A stretch of 64,000 nt of DNA. It comes from an uncultured Altererythrobacter sp. GTDB taxonomy: Bacteria; Pseudomonadota; Alphaproteobacteria; Sphingomonadales; Sphingomonadaceae. Shown here piece after piece: positions 1 to 17,521 of the stretch; position 1 is the first letter of the stretch, and each line of letters starts with the position of its first letter. Location: positions 1 to 64,000 of the forward strand of contig CAMPIX010000011.1 in NCBI GenBank assembly GCA_946886565.1. Direction: 5' to 3'. A model generated the notes under the pieces. The model searched no databases. It was not told where the DNA came from and saw only the letters and a program-made list of their open reading frames with translations. Made by a program: the position numbers and the translations under genes.

Positions 1-8
1 CCCCCCGA

Positions 9-32
9 CCCCCTCCCCTGAAGGGGAGGGGG
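9..32. repeat. GC-rich hairpin downstream of yebC
   Basis: An inverted repeat of the form CCCCTCCCCT-GA-AGGGGAGGGG lies just past the yebC stop. It resembles the hairpins that bound the element at 37665-37794 (CCCCTCCTCT-GA-AGAGGAGGGG). It may therefore be one end of a dispersed repeat whose remainder lies outside the window. No T-run follows on the minus strand inside the window, so a terminator role cannot be judged. Confidence 0.5.
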
Positions 33-38
33 AGGAGA

Positions 39-782
39 TCAACCGAGCTTCTCCATCACCTCGTCCGAAATCTCGTAGTTGCCCCACACCGTCTGCACGT
101 CGTCGTCGTCGTCGAGCGCGTCGACCAGCTTGAGCAGGGTCGAGGCATTGCCCTCGTCCAAGTCCACCGTGATGTTCGGCTTCCACGCCAGCTTGACGTT
201 CTCCGCCTCGCCGAGCGACTTCTCGAGCGCGCCGGCGACTTCGTGCAGCGCCTCCATCTCGGTCCAGATCGTGTGGCCGCCCTCGTCGCTCTCGACATCG
301 TCGGCGCCCGCCTCGATCGCGGCTTCGAGCACTTTCTCCTCGTCGCCCGCGCTGGCCGGGTATTCGATCAGCCCCTTGCGCTCGAAGCCGTGCGCGACCG
401 AGCCTTCGGTGCCCAAATTGCCGCCGTTCTTCGAGAACGCGGTGCGGACGGCGGTGGCGGTGCGGTTGCGGTTGTCGGTCAGCGCCTCGACGATCAGCGC
501 CACCCCGCCCGGGCCGTAGCCTTCGTAGCGGACTTCCTCGTAATTCTCCTCGTCGCCGCCGCTCGCCTTGTCGATCGCGCGCTGGATGTTGTCCTTGGGC
601 ATCGACTGCGCCTTGGCGTTGTTGACCGCCAGCCGCAGACGCGGGTTCATGTCGGGATCGGGCGTGCCCATCTTGGCCGCGACGGTGATCTCGCGGCTCA
701 GCTTGGAGAACAGGCCCGAGCGCTTCTTATCCTGCGCGCCCTTGCGGTGCATGATGTTCTTGAATTTGGAATGGCCTGCCAT
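39..782 (-). CDS. yebC: YebC/TACO1-family transcriptional or translational regulator
   Basis: The 247-residue product is a full-length YebC/TACO1 family protein. The N-terminus [20 protein letters not shown] is the family hallmark and fixes the ATG start. Further family stretches include PKDNIQRAI (about residues 62-70), [14 protein letters not shown] (about 86-99) and LTDNRNRT (about 101-108). Members are cytoplasmic three-domain proteins reported as DNA-binding regulators and, more recently, as ribosome-associated factors that help translate proline stretches; they usually sit near ruvC. No ruvCAB genes are visible here, but the downstream side lies outside the window. The promoter region is occupied by the palindromic element at 853-998. 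Confidence 0.95.
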   Translation of the reverse strand: MAGHSKFKNIMHRKGAQDKKRSGLFSKLSREITVAAKMGTPDPDMNPRLRLAVNNAKAQSMPKDNIQRAIDKASGGDEENYEEVRYEGYGPGGVALIVEALTDNRNRTATAVRTAFSKNGGNLGTEGSVAHGFERKGLIEYPASAGDEEKVLEAAIEAGADDVESDEGGHTIWTEMEALHEVAGALEKSLGEAENVKLAWKPNITVDLDEGNASTLLKLVDALDDDDDVQTVWGNYEISDEVMEKLG

Positions 783-852
783 GGTTCGCTTGTCTGGCTG
801 AGAATGGAATGCGCACGCCCCTAGCCCAGCGCCGCCGCGCCGACAATCCTAC

Positions 853-998
853 TAGGCTGTATCGACATTCAGATGATGGCGAGCCGAAAATGATGGATTT
901 TCGAGACCCGGAGCGCAGCGGGCTGACAGCACGTGAGCACCGGAAGCTCGGAAAGCCGCCATTTACAGGCCGGCAGGGCTGAATGCCGATACAGCCTA
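853..998. repeat. 146-bp palindromic (MITE-like) element
   Basis: The 20-bp ends TAGGCTGTATCGACATTCAG (853-872) and CTGAATGCCGATACAGCCTA (979-998) are inverted copies with one mismatch. A second, imperfect inverted pair lies inside: AATGATGGATTTTC on the left against GAAAGCCGCCATTT on the right, with GAGACCCGG facing CCGGAAGCTC closer in. The whole unit could fold into one long interrupted hairpin. It encodes no protein. Its right end supplies the TAG stop codon (996-998, read leftward) of the adjacent acetyltransferase gene. The structure suggests a non-autonomous mobile element or structured repeat; no transposase is present in the window. Confidence 0.7.
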
Positions 999-1463
999 AG
1001 GCGCGATATCGAAGTGCAGCACCTCTTCGCGCGTGCCGAGCTTGTCGTAAAGCGCGATCGCGGGCTCGTCCTCGGGCAGCGTGTCGGCCTGGACGTAGAT
1101 CACCCAGGCGCCGATCTCGCGCGCGATGCGGCGCAAGTCTTCGATCAGCGCCGTCGCCACGCCGCGCCGCCGCCAACTCTCGGCGACCGCAAGGTCGTAG
1201 ATGTAGATCTCGCTCCGCGCCTGCTCGAACTTGGGCAGGACGTAGGCCGCGAGCGCGCCGACCACGGCGCCCTCGGCCTCGGCGGCGAGCAGGATCGTAT
1301 CGGGGCGGGCGAGCAGGCCCTCGACGTAGGCATCGTCTGGCGGATGATCGGCGTAGCTCTCGCGGTCACCGAACACCTCGCAGAACAGCGCGTTCATTGC
1401 GCGAAAGTGCGGCAGATCGCCCGGGCCGAGCCTGCGGACCGAACAGCCCGGTCCGGCGCTCAA
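996..1463 (-). CDS. GNAT acetyltransferase of the AAC(3)-I (gentamicin 3-N-acetyltransferase) type
   Basis: The 155-residue protein is predicted to transfer an acetyl group from acetyl-CoA. Stretches [37 protein letters not shown] (the acetyl-CoA pyrophosphate loop, R-x-x-G-x-A), WVIYVQAD and [15 protein letters not shown] match, almost residue for residue, the plasmid and integron enzymes AAC(3)-Ia/Ib as I remember them. Size also fits. The start chosen is TTG at 1461-1463, which overlaps the TGA stop of the upstream ybjQ-like gene as TTGA and follows a GGTGAAG ribosome site; this implies translational coupling. Upstream in-frame starts would run inside the neighbouring gene. The stop lies inside the palindromic repeat. 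Aminoglycoside acetylation is inferred from family resemblance; the chromosomal substrate is unknown. Confidence 0.85.
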   Translation of the reverse strand: MSAGPGCSVRRLGPGDLPHFRAMNALFCEVFGDRESYADHPPDDAYVEGLLARPDTILLAAEAEGAVVGALAAYVLPKFEQARSEIYIYDLAVAESWRRRGVATALIEDLRRIAREIGAWVIYVQADTLPEDEPAIALYDKLGTREEVLHFDIAP

Positions 1464-1807
1464 ATCTTCACCGCGGTCCCGCTGGCGGAGACCATCAGCA
1501 TCGATCCGGTGTCGCCGATCACCTCGTAGTCGAGGTCGACGCCCACCACCGCGTTGCCGCCGCGGCTCGCGCATTCGGCCTGCAGTTCCTCGATCGCCTG
1601 CTCGCGCGCGTCGCGCAGGATGCGCTCGTAGCTCCCCGAGCGCCCGCCGACGATGTCGCGGATATTGGCGAACAGATCACGGAAAAGGTTCGCGCCGACA
1701 ATCACTTCGCCTGTGACGATCCCGACGTATTCCTGGATCGGGCGCCCCTCGATCGAGGGCGTGGTGGTGACAACGATACCGCGCGCATCTTTCCACGGGC
1801 TAGCCAT
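1460..1807 (-). CDS. YbjQ-family (DUF74, heavy-metal-binding-domain-like) protein
   Basis: The 115-residue protein has the YbjQ/UPF0145 pattern: [13 protein letters not shown] near the N-terminus, [15 protein letters not shown] (about residues 26-40), the [20 protein letters not shown] segment (about 42-61), REQAIEEL, and a glycine-rich [15 protein letters not shown] segment near the C-terminus. Family members form small pentamers of unknown function. The ATG lies inside the last codons of the upstream dehydrogenase gene (8-bp overlap), and its TGA overlaps the TTG of the acetyltransferase. It is therefore the middle cistron of a tightly coupled three-gene unit. Confidence 0.85.
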   Translation of the reverse strand: MASPWKDARGIVVTTTPSIEGRPIQEYVGIVTGEVIVGANLFRDLFANIRDIVGGRSGSYERILRDAREQAIEELQAECASRGGNAVVGVDLDYEVIGDTGSMLMVSASGTAVKI

Positions 1808-2681
1808 TGACGATCGTTCCTCCGTTGGGGTGCAGGGTCTGCCCCGACATATAGGACGAATCCTCGCAGGCAAGGAACAGGAAGGCGGGCGCGACCTCGT
1901 TCGGCTGGCCGGGGCGGCCCATCGGGGTGTCCTCGCCGAAATGCTCCATCTTCTCGGGCGGAGAGCCGCCGCAGGGGTTGAGCGGGGTCCAGATCGGCCC
2001 CGGCGCCACCGCGTTCACGCGAATCCCGTCCTCGATCAGGTTCTCGCTGAGCGAGCGGGTGAAGGCGGTGATCGCGCCCTTGGTCGCCGAATAATCGAGC
2101 AGTCCGCCCGAGCCTTTGTACATCGTCACGCTGGTGCAGTTGACGATCGCCGCGCCCTTTTTCAGGTGCGGGCGCGCCGCCTGAACCAGATAGAACATCG
2201 AATAGATGTTGGTCTGAAAGGTGCGCTGGAGCTGCTCTTCGGTGATGTCGGTCACGTCCTCGTCGGGGTGCTGCTCGCCCGCGTTGTTGACCAGAATGTC
2301 GAGCTTGCCGAACCGATCGATCACCGCGCGTACCAGCCCGTCGGCGTGCTTGGGATCGCCGAGATCGCCTGCGGAGAGCAGCACTTCGGCGCCCTCGGCC
2401 TCGCACAGCTCGCGGGTTTTCTTCGCGTCGTCGTGCTCCTCGAGATAGGCGATCGCGACGTCGGCGCCCTCGCGCGCGAACAGCACCGCGGTCGCGCGGC
2501 CGATGCCGCTGTCGCCGCCGGTAACGATCGCGACTTTGCCCTTGAGCCGGCCCGAGCCGGGATAGCGCGGCTGCCACTCGGGCTTGGGCTCGAGCTGCGA
2601 TTCGTGGCCCGGCATCTTCGGCTCTTCGCCGGTCTCGTCGATATGGGCCTTGTCGAGCGTCTTCAGGTCGTCGTCGGTCAT
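1800..2681 (-). CDS. Short-chain dehydrogenase/reductase (general stress YhdF/YdaD-type)
   Basis: This 293-residue SDR has an N-terminal extension of about 45 residues ([21 protein letters not shown]) typical of the YhdF/YdaD stress-protein group. It is followed by the NAD(P) site [10 protein letters not shown] (about residues 54-63), NNAG (about 131-134), the catalytic YSATK and the PGPIWTPL segment. The substrate is unknown. I start at MTDDDLK; an ATG 13 codons upstream is possible but lacks a better ribosome site. It overlaps the ybjQ-like gene by 8 bp and heads the coupled trio. Related proteins are often induced by general or oxidative stress; nothing in the promoter proves this here. 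Confidence 0.9.
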   Translation of the reverse strand: MTDDDLKTLDKAHIDETGEEPKMPGHESQLEPKPEWQPRYPGSGRLKGKVAIVTGGDSGIGRATAVLFAREGADVAIAYLEEHDDAKKTRELCEAEGAEVLLSAGDLGDPKHADGLVRAVIDRFGKLDILVNNAGEQHPDEDVTDITEEQLQRTFQTNIYSMFYLVQAARPHLKKGAAIVNCTSVTMYKGSGGLLDYSATKGAITAFTRSLSENLIEDGIRVNAVAPGPIWTPLNPCGGSPPEKMEHFGEDTPMGRPGQPNEVAPAFLFLACEDSSYMSGQTLHPNGGTIVNG

Positions 2682-2777
2682 CGGATCGGTCCTGCATTCA
2701 CGAGGGAGATGCAGGACCAACCGCCGGTGCCGTCAGGACGTTCCGCGGCTCGTCGCGGAACGCCCGCAGGCAGAGCG

Positions 2778-3014
2778 TCAGCCGAGGCCGAGTGCCGCTT
2801 TATAAGTGTCGAGCACCATTTCCATTTCCGCGCGGTCGTCGGGCGTCATCTTCCGCAGGCGCACGATCTGGCGCATGATCTTGGTATCGTAGCCGACCGC
2901 CTTCGCCTCGGCGTAGACGTCGCGGATGTCGTCGGCGATGCCCTTCTTCTCTTCCTCGAGGCGTTCGATGCGCTCGATCAGCAGGCGCAGGCGGTCGTCG
3001 GTGGTCTCGGCCAT
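2778..3014 (-). CDS. DUF2312 (GapR-like) protein
   Basis: The 78-residue product is a DUF2312 protein. It shows the coiled-coil N-terminal half ([20 protein letters not shown], about residues 11-30) followed by [20 protein letters not shown] and VRLRK. This is the family of Caulobacter GapR, a small nucleoid-associated protein that binds overtwisted DNA ahead of replication and transcription forks. The GYDTK-(L/I)-R motif and the length fit. Whether it is the GapR orthologue or a paralogue cannot be decided here. The upstream gene (DUF1244) reads in the same direction 86 bp away. Confidence 0.9.
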   Translation of the reverse strand: MAETTDDRLRLLIERIERLEEEKKGIADDIRDVYAEAKAVGYDTKIMRQIVRLRKMTPDDRAEMEMVLDTYKAALGLG

Positions 3015-3100
3015 TTTCAATGAAGCTCCGAATGGGATGGAAGAATCGGTCGGCGCGCTCGATAGCCAGCCTGACCGGCCCGGTGAACCCGGTGCGGCGA

Positions 3101-3418
3101 TTATTCCTGTGCGTTCTTCGCCACGCTCGCTTCCATCCGCGCGAGTTGCTCCTCGGTCGCGGGCGACTGGTGCTTCGCTTTCCATTCCTCCTGCGGCATG
3201 CCGTGGATCACCTCGCGCGCGACGGCCTTGTCGCCGGGGTATCCCGCATCGCGAATCCAGTCGGCGAGACAGTTGCGGCAGAAGCCGGCGAGGCCCATCA
3301 ACTCGATGTTCTGCGCGTCGCGCCGATGGCGCAGGTGGCGCACCAGCCGGCGGAAGGCCGCGGCTGCCGTAGCGTCGTCGAGCCGTTCGAGCGGATCGGG
3401 CGAATTCGTATCCGTCAT
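3101..3418 (-). CDS. DUF1244 family protein
   Basis: A 105-residue protein whose core [20 protein letters not shown] followed by [12 protein letters not shown] (about residues 43-54) and [17 protein letters not shown] identifies DUF1244, a small helical family common in Proteobacteria and without an assigned function. The paired cysteines in FCRNCLADW are conserved. The start ATG is preceded by AAGGAAAA. It runs divergently from pyk with 46 bp between the two start codons. Confidence 0.88.
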   Translation of the reverse strand: MTDTNSPDPLERLDDATAAAAFRRLVRHLRHRRDAQNIELMGLAGFCRNCLADWIRDAGYPGDKAVAREVIHGMPQEEWKAKHQSPATEEQLARMEASVAKNAQE

Positions 3419-3464
3419 CGCGTTTTCCTTGTCTTGCAACCAGCCTCTGTCATAGCCCGAAGCC

Positions 3465-4931
<1,467 letters not shown>

Positions 4932-4974
4932 CCGACCAGGCTCCTCGCGCGCGTTCGGCTGGCTTTCGACGCGT

Positions 4975-6366
4975 TCAGGCTGAGCGGGAGTTGGCGGGGC
5001 CCGCCGCCCGCTCCAGCCGCGCCCGCGCCTCGTCCTCGCCGATCAGCGGCAGCAGTTCGGTCATCTCGGGCCCGTGGTCCATGCCGGTGAGAGCCTGGCG
5101 CAGCGGCAGGAACAACGGCTTGCCCTTGCGGCCGGTCGCCTCCTTCAGCGCGGCGGTGAGCGCGTGCCACGGGTCGTCGCCCCAAGAGAGCAGCCGGGCC
5201 GCCTCGGCGAGATAGGCGCAGTCCTCGTCCGAAAACTCCGGTTGCTCGATCGGGCCGGTCACCAACCGCCACCATTCGCCCGCCTCGCCGACGTGCGACA
5301 GGTTCGGGCGCACCGCGTGCCAGCCGGCCTCGTCCATCCCGGCGGGCAGCCGATCGGCCACATCGGCAAACTCCATCCGGTGCACGATGGCAGCGTTGAG
5401 CCGTTCGAGTTCGGCATCGTCGAACTTCGCCGGGGCGCGGCCGAAGGTTTCGAGCGCGAAACTTTCGAGCAGCGCTTCGCGATCGACGATCGGTTCGACC
5501 GGCAGGCTCGTTCCCAGCCGCGCGAGCAGCGCGACCAGCGCGGCCGGTTCGATTCCGCGCTCGCGAAACGCGTCGCAGCCGAGCGAGCCGAGCCGCTTCG
5601 AGAGCTTGCCCTCGCGCCCGACGAGCAACGCCTCGTGCGCGAAATGCGGCCAGGGATCGGCGATTTCGCACCCTTGCGGCCCCAGCCCCGCTGCATGAAG
5701 CGCGGTGAACATCTGCACCTGCACCGCGGTGTTCGACACGTGGTCCTCCCCACGCAGCACGTCGGTGACGCCCATCTCGAGATCGTCGACCGCACTCGGC
5801 AGCATGTACAGCCACGAGCCGTCGGCGCGGCGGATCACCGGGTCGGAAAGCTGTGCAGGATCGAACTTCTGCGGCCCGCGGACCCCGTCTTCCCATTCGA
5901 TCGCTTCGTCATGGTCGAGGAGGAAGCGCCAGTGGGGGGCGATGCCCTCGTTCGCCTTCGCGGCATGCTCGGTCTCGATCAGCGCCAGCGCCGCGCGGTC
6001 GTAGATCGGCGGCAACCCGCGTCCGAGCGCGATCTTGCGCTTGAGCTCCAGTTCCTGCGCGGTTTCGTAGCAGCGATAGACCCGCCCCGCCGCATGCAGC
6101 GCCTGGAACGCCGCCTCGTAATGCGCCAGCCGTGCCGACTGGCGCTCCTCCCCGTCGGGCTCGAGCCCGAGCCAGGCGAGATCGGCGCGGATCGCCTCGA
6201 CATAGTCCTCGCGGCTGCGCTCGGCGTCGGTGTCGTCGATCCGCAGCAGGAAGCGCCCGCCGCCCTTTCGCGCGAGCATCCAGTTGTGCAGCGCGGTGCG
6301 GATGTTGCCGACGTGCAGGCGCCCGGTCGGCGAGGGGGCGAAACGGGTAGTGGGCGGAGTGCTCAT
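4975..6366 (-). CDS. gltX: Glutamyl-tRNA synthetase (class I)
   Basis: The 463-residue protein has the class I signatures RFAPSPTGRLHVGNIRT (residues about 8-24, HVGN being the HIGH-type motif) and KLSKRLGS (about 253-260, the KMSKS equivalent). Alphaproteobacteria often carry two GluRS paralogues, one of which mischarges tRNA(Gln) for later transamidation. Because only this copy is in view, I cannot say which it is. The C-terminal anticodon-binding part is complete. It is followed by an intergenic stretch and convergent pyk. Confidence 0.94.
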   Translation of the reverse strand: MSTPPTTRFAPSPTGRLHVGNIRTALHNWMLARKGGGRFLLRIDDTDAERSREDYVEAIRADLAWLGLEPDGEERQSARLAHYEAAFQALHAAGRVYRCYETAQELELKRKIALGRGLPPIYDRAALALIETEHAAKANEGIAPHWRFLLDHDEAIEWEDGVRGPQKFDPAQLSDPVIRRADGSWLYMLPSAVDDLEMGVTDVLRGEDHVSNTAVQVQMFTALHAAGLGPQGCEIADPWPHFAHEALLVGREGKLSKRLGSLGCDAFRERGIEPAALVALLARLGTSLPVEPIVDREALLESFALETFGRAPAKFDDAELERLNAAIVHRMEFADVADRLPAGMDEAGWHAVRPNLSHVGEAGEWWRLVTGPIEQPEFSDEDCAYLAEAARLLSWGDDPWHALTAALKEATGRKGKPLFLPLRQALTGMDHGPEMTELLPLIGEDEARARLERAAGPANSRSA

Positions 6367-6395
6367 ATGCGCGGCCCGATAGCCGAGCGGCGCGG

Positions 6396-6911
6396 TTATT
6401 GCGAGTAGAGGGTGACGCTGTGCCCGCCGCCCGTCAGTTCGATCCCGTTCGACGGGGTGCGTTCGGCCTGCGTCACCGCGTCGAGCGCGGTTGCGAGGCG
6501 CGCCTGTTCGACGTGGATCGCGACCAGGCAGACCGGCGGCTGTGGCCCGGCGGTGGAGCTGGCGCCCCGCCTGACCGGACGGTCGGTCGAAAGATCGCCG
6601 TCCTTGTAAGTATAGCTCCAGTTGAAGCCCGCGCAGCGTGGTTCGAAGTAGATTTCGCGCTCGGTGATGGACAGCCCGATTCCGATCCCGCCGCCGACCT
6701 CGGCCCCGTCGATCCCCGCCACCCGGTATTCGCCGACCAGCGAGGCGGGCGCGTATGCGTTATCGGGCGGCGATGGCGTGGGAATAGCGGTCGAAGCACC
6801 GCCGGGTTCGGTCGCTGCGGGCGGCTCGCCCGAATTGGACAGATCGTCGTTCGGGCCGGGCTGGCACGCGGCCAGCATGGTTGCGCCGAGCAGTACGAAC
6901 ATAGTGCGCAT
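6396..6911 (-). CDS. Putative lipoprotein, possibly HslJ/META-like
   Basis: A 171-residue protein with a short lipoprotein signal (MRTMFVLLGATMLAAC, Cys16 as lipidation site). A Pro/Ser/Thr-rich linker (about residues 20-55) follows, then a beta-rich domain containing LVGEYRVAGIDG, CAGFNWSYTYKDG and a final cysteine (PPVCLVA). The layout recalls the META/HslJ family of small periplasmic lipoproteins, but this is a guess from pattern only. The ribosome site GGAG lies 6 bases before the ATG. It sits upstream of gltX by 29 bp and may be cotranscribed with it. Confidence 0.7.
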   Translation of the reverse strand: MRTMFVLLGATMLAACQPGPNDDLSNSGEPPAATEPGGASTAIPTPSPPDNAYAPASLVGEYRVAGIDGAEVGGGIGIGLSITEREIYFEPRCAGFNWSYTYKDGDLSTDRPVRRGASSTAGPQPPVCLVAIHVEQARLATALDAVTQAERTPSNGIELTGGGHSVTLYSQ

Positions 6912-6971
6912 CGTGGCTCTCCTTGACGTCGGCGCGAAGATAGGCGCGAACCTAACCGCGAGAAAGCCCAC

Positions 6972-7003
6972 GAAAAAGCCCCGCTGGATCGCTCCGGCGG
7001 GGC
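6972..7003 (-). terminator. Intrinsic terminator of rpoBC
   Basis: Read leftward, the stem GCCCCGCCGG / CCAGCGGGGC (10 bp with one G-T pair, loop AGCGAT) is followed directly by TTTTTC. It lies 30 bases past the rpoC stop codon, so it should end the rpoB-rpoC transcript. Confidence 0.85.
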
Positions 7004-7032
7004 CCGTTCTTTTCGCCAGCGGCGCGCGAGGA

Positions 7033-11370
<4,338 letters not shown>

Positions 11371-11436
11371 GACTTTATTCCCTTGCGGGTGAAATTCCTA
11401 AGCGGGCGGCAGGCGGAGGCGCGAGCCCCCGTCCCG

Positions 11437-15627
<4,191 letters not shown>

Positions 15628-15725
15628 GGAGGTGATTCGCCTCTTCGTGTGTACGCCGGAGGCATCGCGCCGCCGGCCTGAATTCAAGCCCATGCGCGTG
15701 GGAGACCACAGCCGTGAGAGACGCC

Positions 15726-15765
15726 AAAAAGCCGCAGCAAATCGCGCCCTTGCGGGGCCTGCTGC
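15726..15765 (-). promoter_or_regulatory. Terminator-like hairpin in the rpoB leader (possible attenuator)
   Basis: Leftward, GCAGCA ... TGCTGC brackets an inner GCCC-CGCAA-GGGC stem and is followed by GGCTTTTT. It lies in the untranslated leader about 100 bases before the rpoB start. A partial terminator between rplL and rpoB is known in E. coli, and this could play the same role. Function is inferred from shape alone. Confidence 0.5.
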
Positions 15766-15862
15766 AGCTACCTCAACGTCGCGACTATGGAATCGCCGCT
15801 TCCATCCTGTGGCCCGTTCCCGCGCATGAACGGCCCTTGCTCGAAGCGTGCGGTCGAGGGGG

Positions 15863-15891
15863 CATGTAGGATTCGGGGCCGTAAATGTCAA
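15863..15891 (-). promoter_or_regulatory. Predicted rpoBC promoter
   Basis: Leftward, TTGACA (15891-15886), a 17-base spacer and TACATG (15868-15863) form a near-consensus sigma-70 promoter. It predicts a leader of roughly 230 bases before rpoB. This gives rpoBC a transcription start independent of rplJL. The 416-bp gene-free stretch 15628-16043 holds this promoter, the leader hairpin and the divergent operator/promoter region described next. Confidence 0.65.
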
Positions 15892-15960
15892 CGCAGCGTG
15901 CGCCGCCCGGCCCCTGCAGCAGGGATATCCGGCAGGGATATCGCCAAACAATCAGCTAGA

Positions 15961-16027
15961 TATCGTTTTACGATAATATCGATTGACAATATGGCGACTC
16001 GAATTTATTGAATGTCGATATCGATAT
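15961..16027 (+). promoter_or_regulatory. Promoter and palindromic operators of the peptide/DUF2975/XRE operon
   Basis: TATCGTTTTACGATA (15961-15975) is a perfect 6-bp inverted repeat. A consensus -35 TTGACA (15983-15988) follows with TATTGA 17 bases on (16006-16011). A second palindromic run TCGATATCGATAT (16015-16027) sits between the -10 and the ribosome site. ATATCG half-sites on both sides of the promoter suggest repression by the XRE protein encoded in the same operon. The binding assignment is inference. Confidence 0.55.
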
Positions 16028-16043
16028 GCAAGGAGATCGATAA

Positions 16044-16175
16044 ATGACCCAGTTCACCCGAAACGCAGCCGCTGCGCTCGCCGCGGTATTGATCATGACC
16101 GTCAGCTTCTCGGCCGTGACCGCGGTCCCGGCCGGTCCCGCCTACGCGGCGCTCCCGGCCCCCGCGCTGGCATAA
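16044..16175 (+). CDS. 43-residue signal-peptide-like mini-protein
   Basis: ATG at 16044 follows a perfect AAGGAG ribosome site (16030-16035). The product is 43 residues: a short polar N-terminus (MTQFTRNA), a hydrophobic stretch AAALAAVLIMTVSFSAVTAV and an Ala/Pro-rich end with an AYA-type cleavage site. It looks either like a secreted mini-peptide or a small membrane protein. It lies 22 bp before DUF2975 and so is probably the first gene of the operon. I recognise no family. Confidence 0.6.
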   Translation: MTQFTRNAAAALAAVLIMTVSFSAVTAVPAGPAYAALPAPALA

Positions 16176-16197
16176 CCTCGATCCGGGAGGACAGATC

Positions 16198-16737
16198 ATG
16201 ACCACCCGCTTCAGGGATCCGCTCCTGTTCGCCGGCAAGGCCATCGCCATCTTCATGCAAGGGGCGATGGCGGTCGGTGCGCTCGCGCTGGCGGTCGGAT
16301 TCTTCGGCGTGATCTTCTTCACGCCGCAATTGGCCGCGGAAGCCGGGCTGGAGCCGTTTCCGGCCGATTTCCCCATCGGCGCGCTGGCCGCGCTCATGCT
16401 GATCGGTCTCGCCATCGTGGCGATGATGTTCTTCTTCTTCGACAAGTTGCGCCGCATCATCGGCACCGTCGGCGAAGGCGATCCGTTCCAGCCCGCGAAC
16501 GCGGCGCGCCTCAACGCGATGGCCTGGCTGACCGTGGGCGTGCAGCTGTCGTTTCTGCCCGCGGCGGCGCTGGGCATGGAGCTGGCCAAATTCGCCGACG
16601 ACCTGAAGGGTGCGGACATCCGGATCGACGGCGGGATGGATCTCGAGGGGATACTGCTCGCGATCGTCCTGTTCATCCTCGCCCGCGTGTTCCGCCACGG
16701 CGCCGCAATGCGCGAAGACCTCGAAGGAACCGTGTGA
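16198..16737 (+). CDS. DUF2975 membrane protein
   Basis: A 179-residue inner-membrane protein with four predicted hydrophobic segments (about residues 18-40, 57-80, 103-122 and 140-160). The segment FFDKLRRIIGTVGEGDPF, placed after the second helix, is the family-like landmark. DUF2975 proteins are regularly paired with a tiny XRE regulator (YoaS/YozG arrangement), as here. Their function is unknown. The ribosome site GGGAGG precedes the ATG. The stop TGA abuts the upstream possible start of the regulator gene. Confidence 0.85.
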   Translation: MTTRFRDPLLFAGKAIAIFMQGAMAVGALALAVGFFGVIFFTPQLAAEAGLEPFPADFPIGALAALMLIGLAIVAMMFFFFDKLRRIIGTVGEGDPFQPANAARLNAMAWLTVGVQLSFLPAAALGMELAKFADDLKGADIRIDGGMDLEGILLAIVLFILARVFRHGAAMREDLEGTV

Positions 16738-16775
16738 TGCCGCCGCAGGATGAAGGAAGCGAAGGAGCCCGGATC

Positions 16776-16982
16776 ATGGTGAGGCTCGACGATCTGCTCC
16801 ACGCCCGCCGCATGACGCTGACCGAGCTCGCCGAGCGCGTGGGCCTCACGCTCGCCAATCTCTCGATCCTCAAGACGGGCAAGGCCAAGGCCATTCGCTT
16901 CTCCACGCTCGAGGCGATCTGCCGCGAGCTGGAGTGTCAGCCTGGCGACCTGCTGGCCTACCGGGAGACGGCGCAGGAATAA
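16776..16982 (+). CDS. Small XRE-family helix-turn-helix regulator (YozG-like)
   Basis: A 68-residue protein that is almost only a Cro/CI-type HTH: VRLDDLLHARRMTLTELAER, then VGLTLANLSILKTGKAKAIR (recognition region about residues 25-44) and FSTLEAICRELECQPGDLL. This is the YozG pattern, partner of DUF2975. I start at ATG 16776, with AAGGAG 8 bases upstream; an ATG at 16737, overlapping the DUF2975 stop, would add 13 residues. It probably represses its own operon through the palindromes at 15961-16027. No terminator is seen before the next gene. Confidence 0.88.
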   Translation: MVRLDDLLHARRMTLTELAERVGLTLANLSILKTGKAKAIRFSTLEAICRELECQPGDLLAYRETAQE

Positions 16983-17050
16983 TTCGCCGCTGCGCGGGAA
17001 CCGGCAACGATTATGGCGATTGTATGGCGAGTAGCGAAAGGAATTTTCCG

Positions 17051-17329
17051 ATGAAGAAGCTCGCAATTATGGCCCTCCCGCTCGCCATGGCGCTCGGTGC
17101 GTGCGGCGAAACAGCGACCGAGGACACGACGGTCGACGACACCGCCGCTGATACGATGGCCAACGACACCATGGTGGACGACACCATGGCTGACGACACC
17201 ATGACCGACCCGATGGCCGACGACGCTATGACCGACGATACGATGGCGGACGATACGATGGCCGACGACGACATGACCGCCGAGCCGGCCGACGAACCGA
17301 TGGCGGAAGACACCACCGAGCCGATGTAA
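17051..17329 (+). CDS. Acidic repeat lipoprotein
   Basis: A 92-residue predicted lipoprotein. The signal MKKLAIMALPLAMALGAC gives a lipobox LGAC (Cys18). The mature part is nearly all Asp, Thr, Met, Ala and Glu, arranged as degenerate five- to eight-residue repeats of the type MADDTM. There is no recognisable domain, and such a chain should be disordered and strongly negative. It has its own terminator (17365-17390) and a close relative immediately downstream (17522), suggesting tandem duplication and divergence. Confidence 0.75.
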   Translation: MKKLAIMALPLAMALGACGETATEDTTVDDTAADTMANDTMVDDTMADDTMTDPMADDAMTDDTMADDTMADDDMTAEPADEPMAEDTTEPM

Positions 17330-17364
17330 GCGCTCGAACGCGAACGCCGGATCGTTCCGGCTGG

Positions 17365-17390
17365 AGGCCCGCCCCGCCGGCGGGCCTCTT
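17365..17390 (+). terminator. Hairpin terminator after the first acidic lipoprotein
   Basis: AGGCCCGCC (17365-17373) pairs perfectly with GGCGGGCCT (17379-17387) around a five-base loop, followed by CTTCG. The T-run is weak. Confidence 0.6.
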
Positions 17391-17521
17391 CGTATCCGGG
17401 CTCGGGCGTGTCCTCGCCCCCGCGCACCGCCAAATCACATCATTTGCGATTTTTTCACTGCGAATTGTGGAACCCGATGCGATTGTGGCGATTTCAAGGC
17501 AACCCAATCGGGAGATTTGAC

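Noticed and set aside
853..998. Integron attC site after the AAC(3)-I-like gene
   Set aside because: The position after the gene and the palindromic form are suggestive, but the ends do not carry the GTTRRRY / RYYYAAC core sites, and no integrase or second cassette is present.
15628..16043. tRNA or rRNA gene in the larger gaps (also 40118-40526 and 57342-57729)
   Set aside because: No cloverleaf with a TTCRA arm and matching acceptor stem was found on either strand by eye.
17051..17329. CRISPR-like repeat array
   Set aside because: The repetition is protein-coding (MADDTM-type codons), with periods of about 15-24 bases and no unique spacers.
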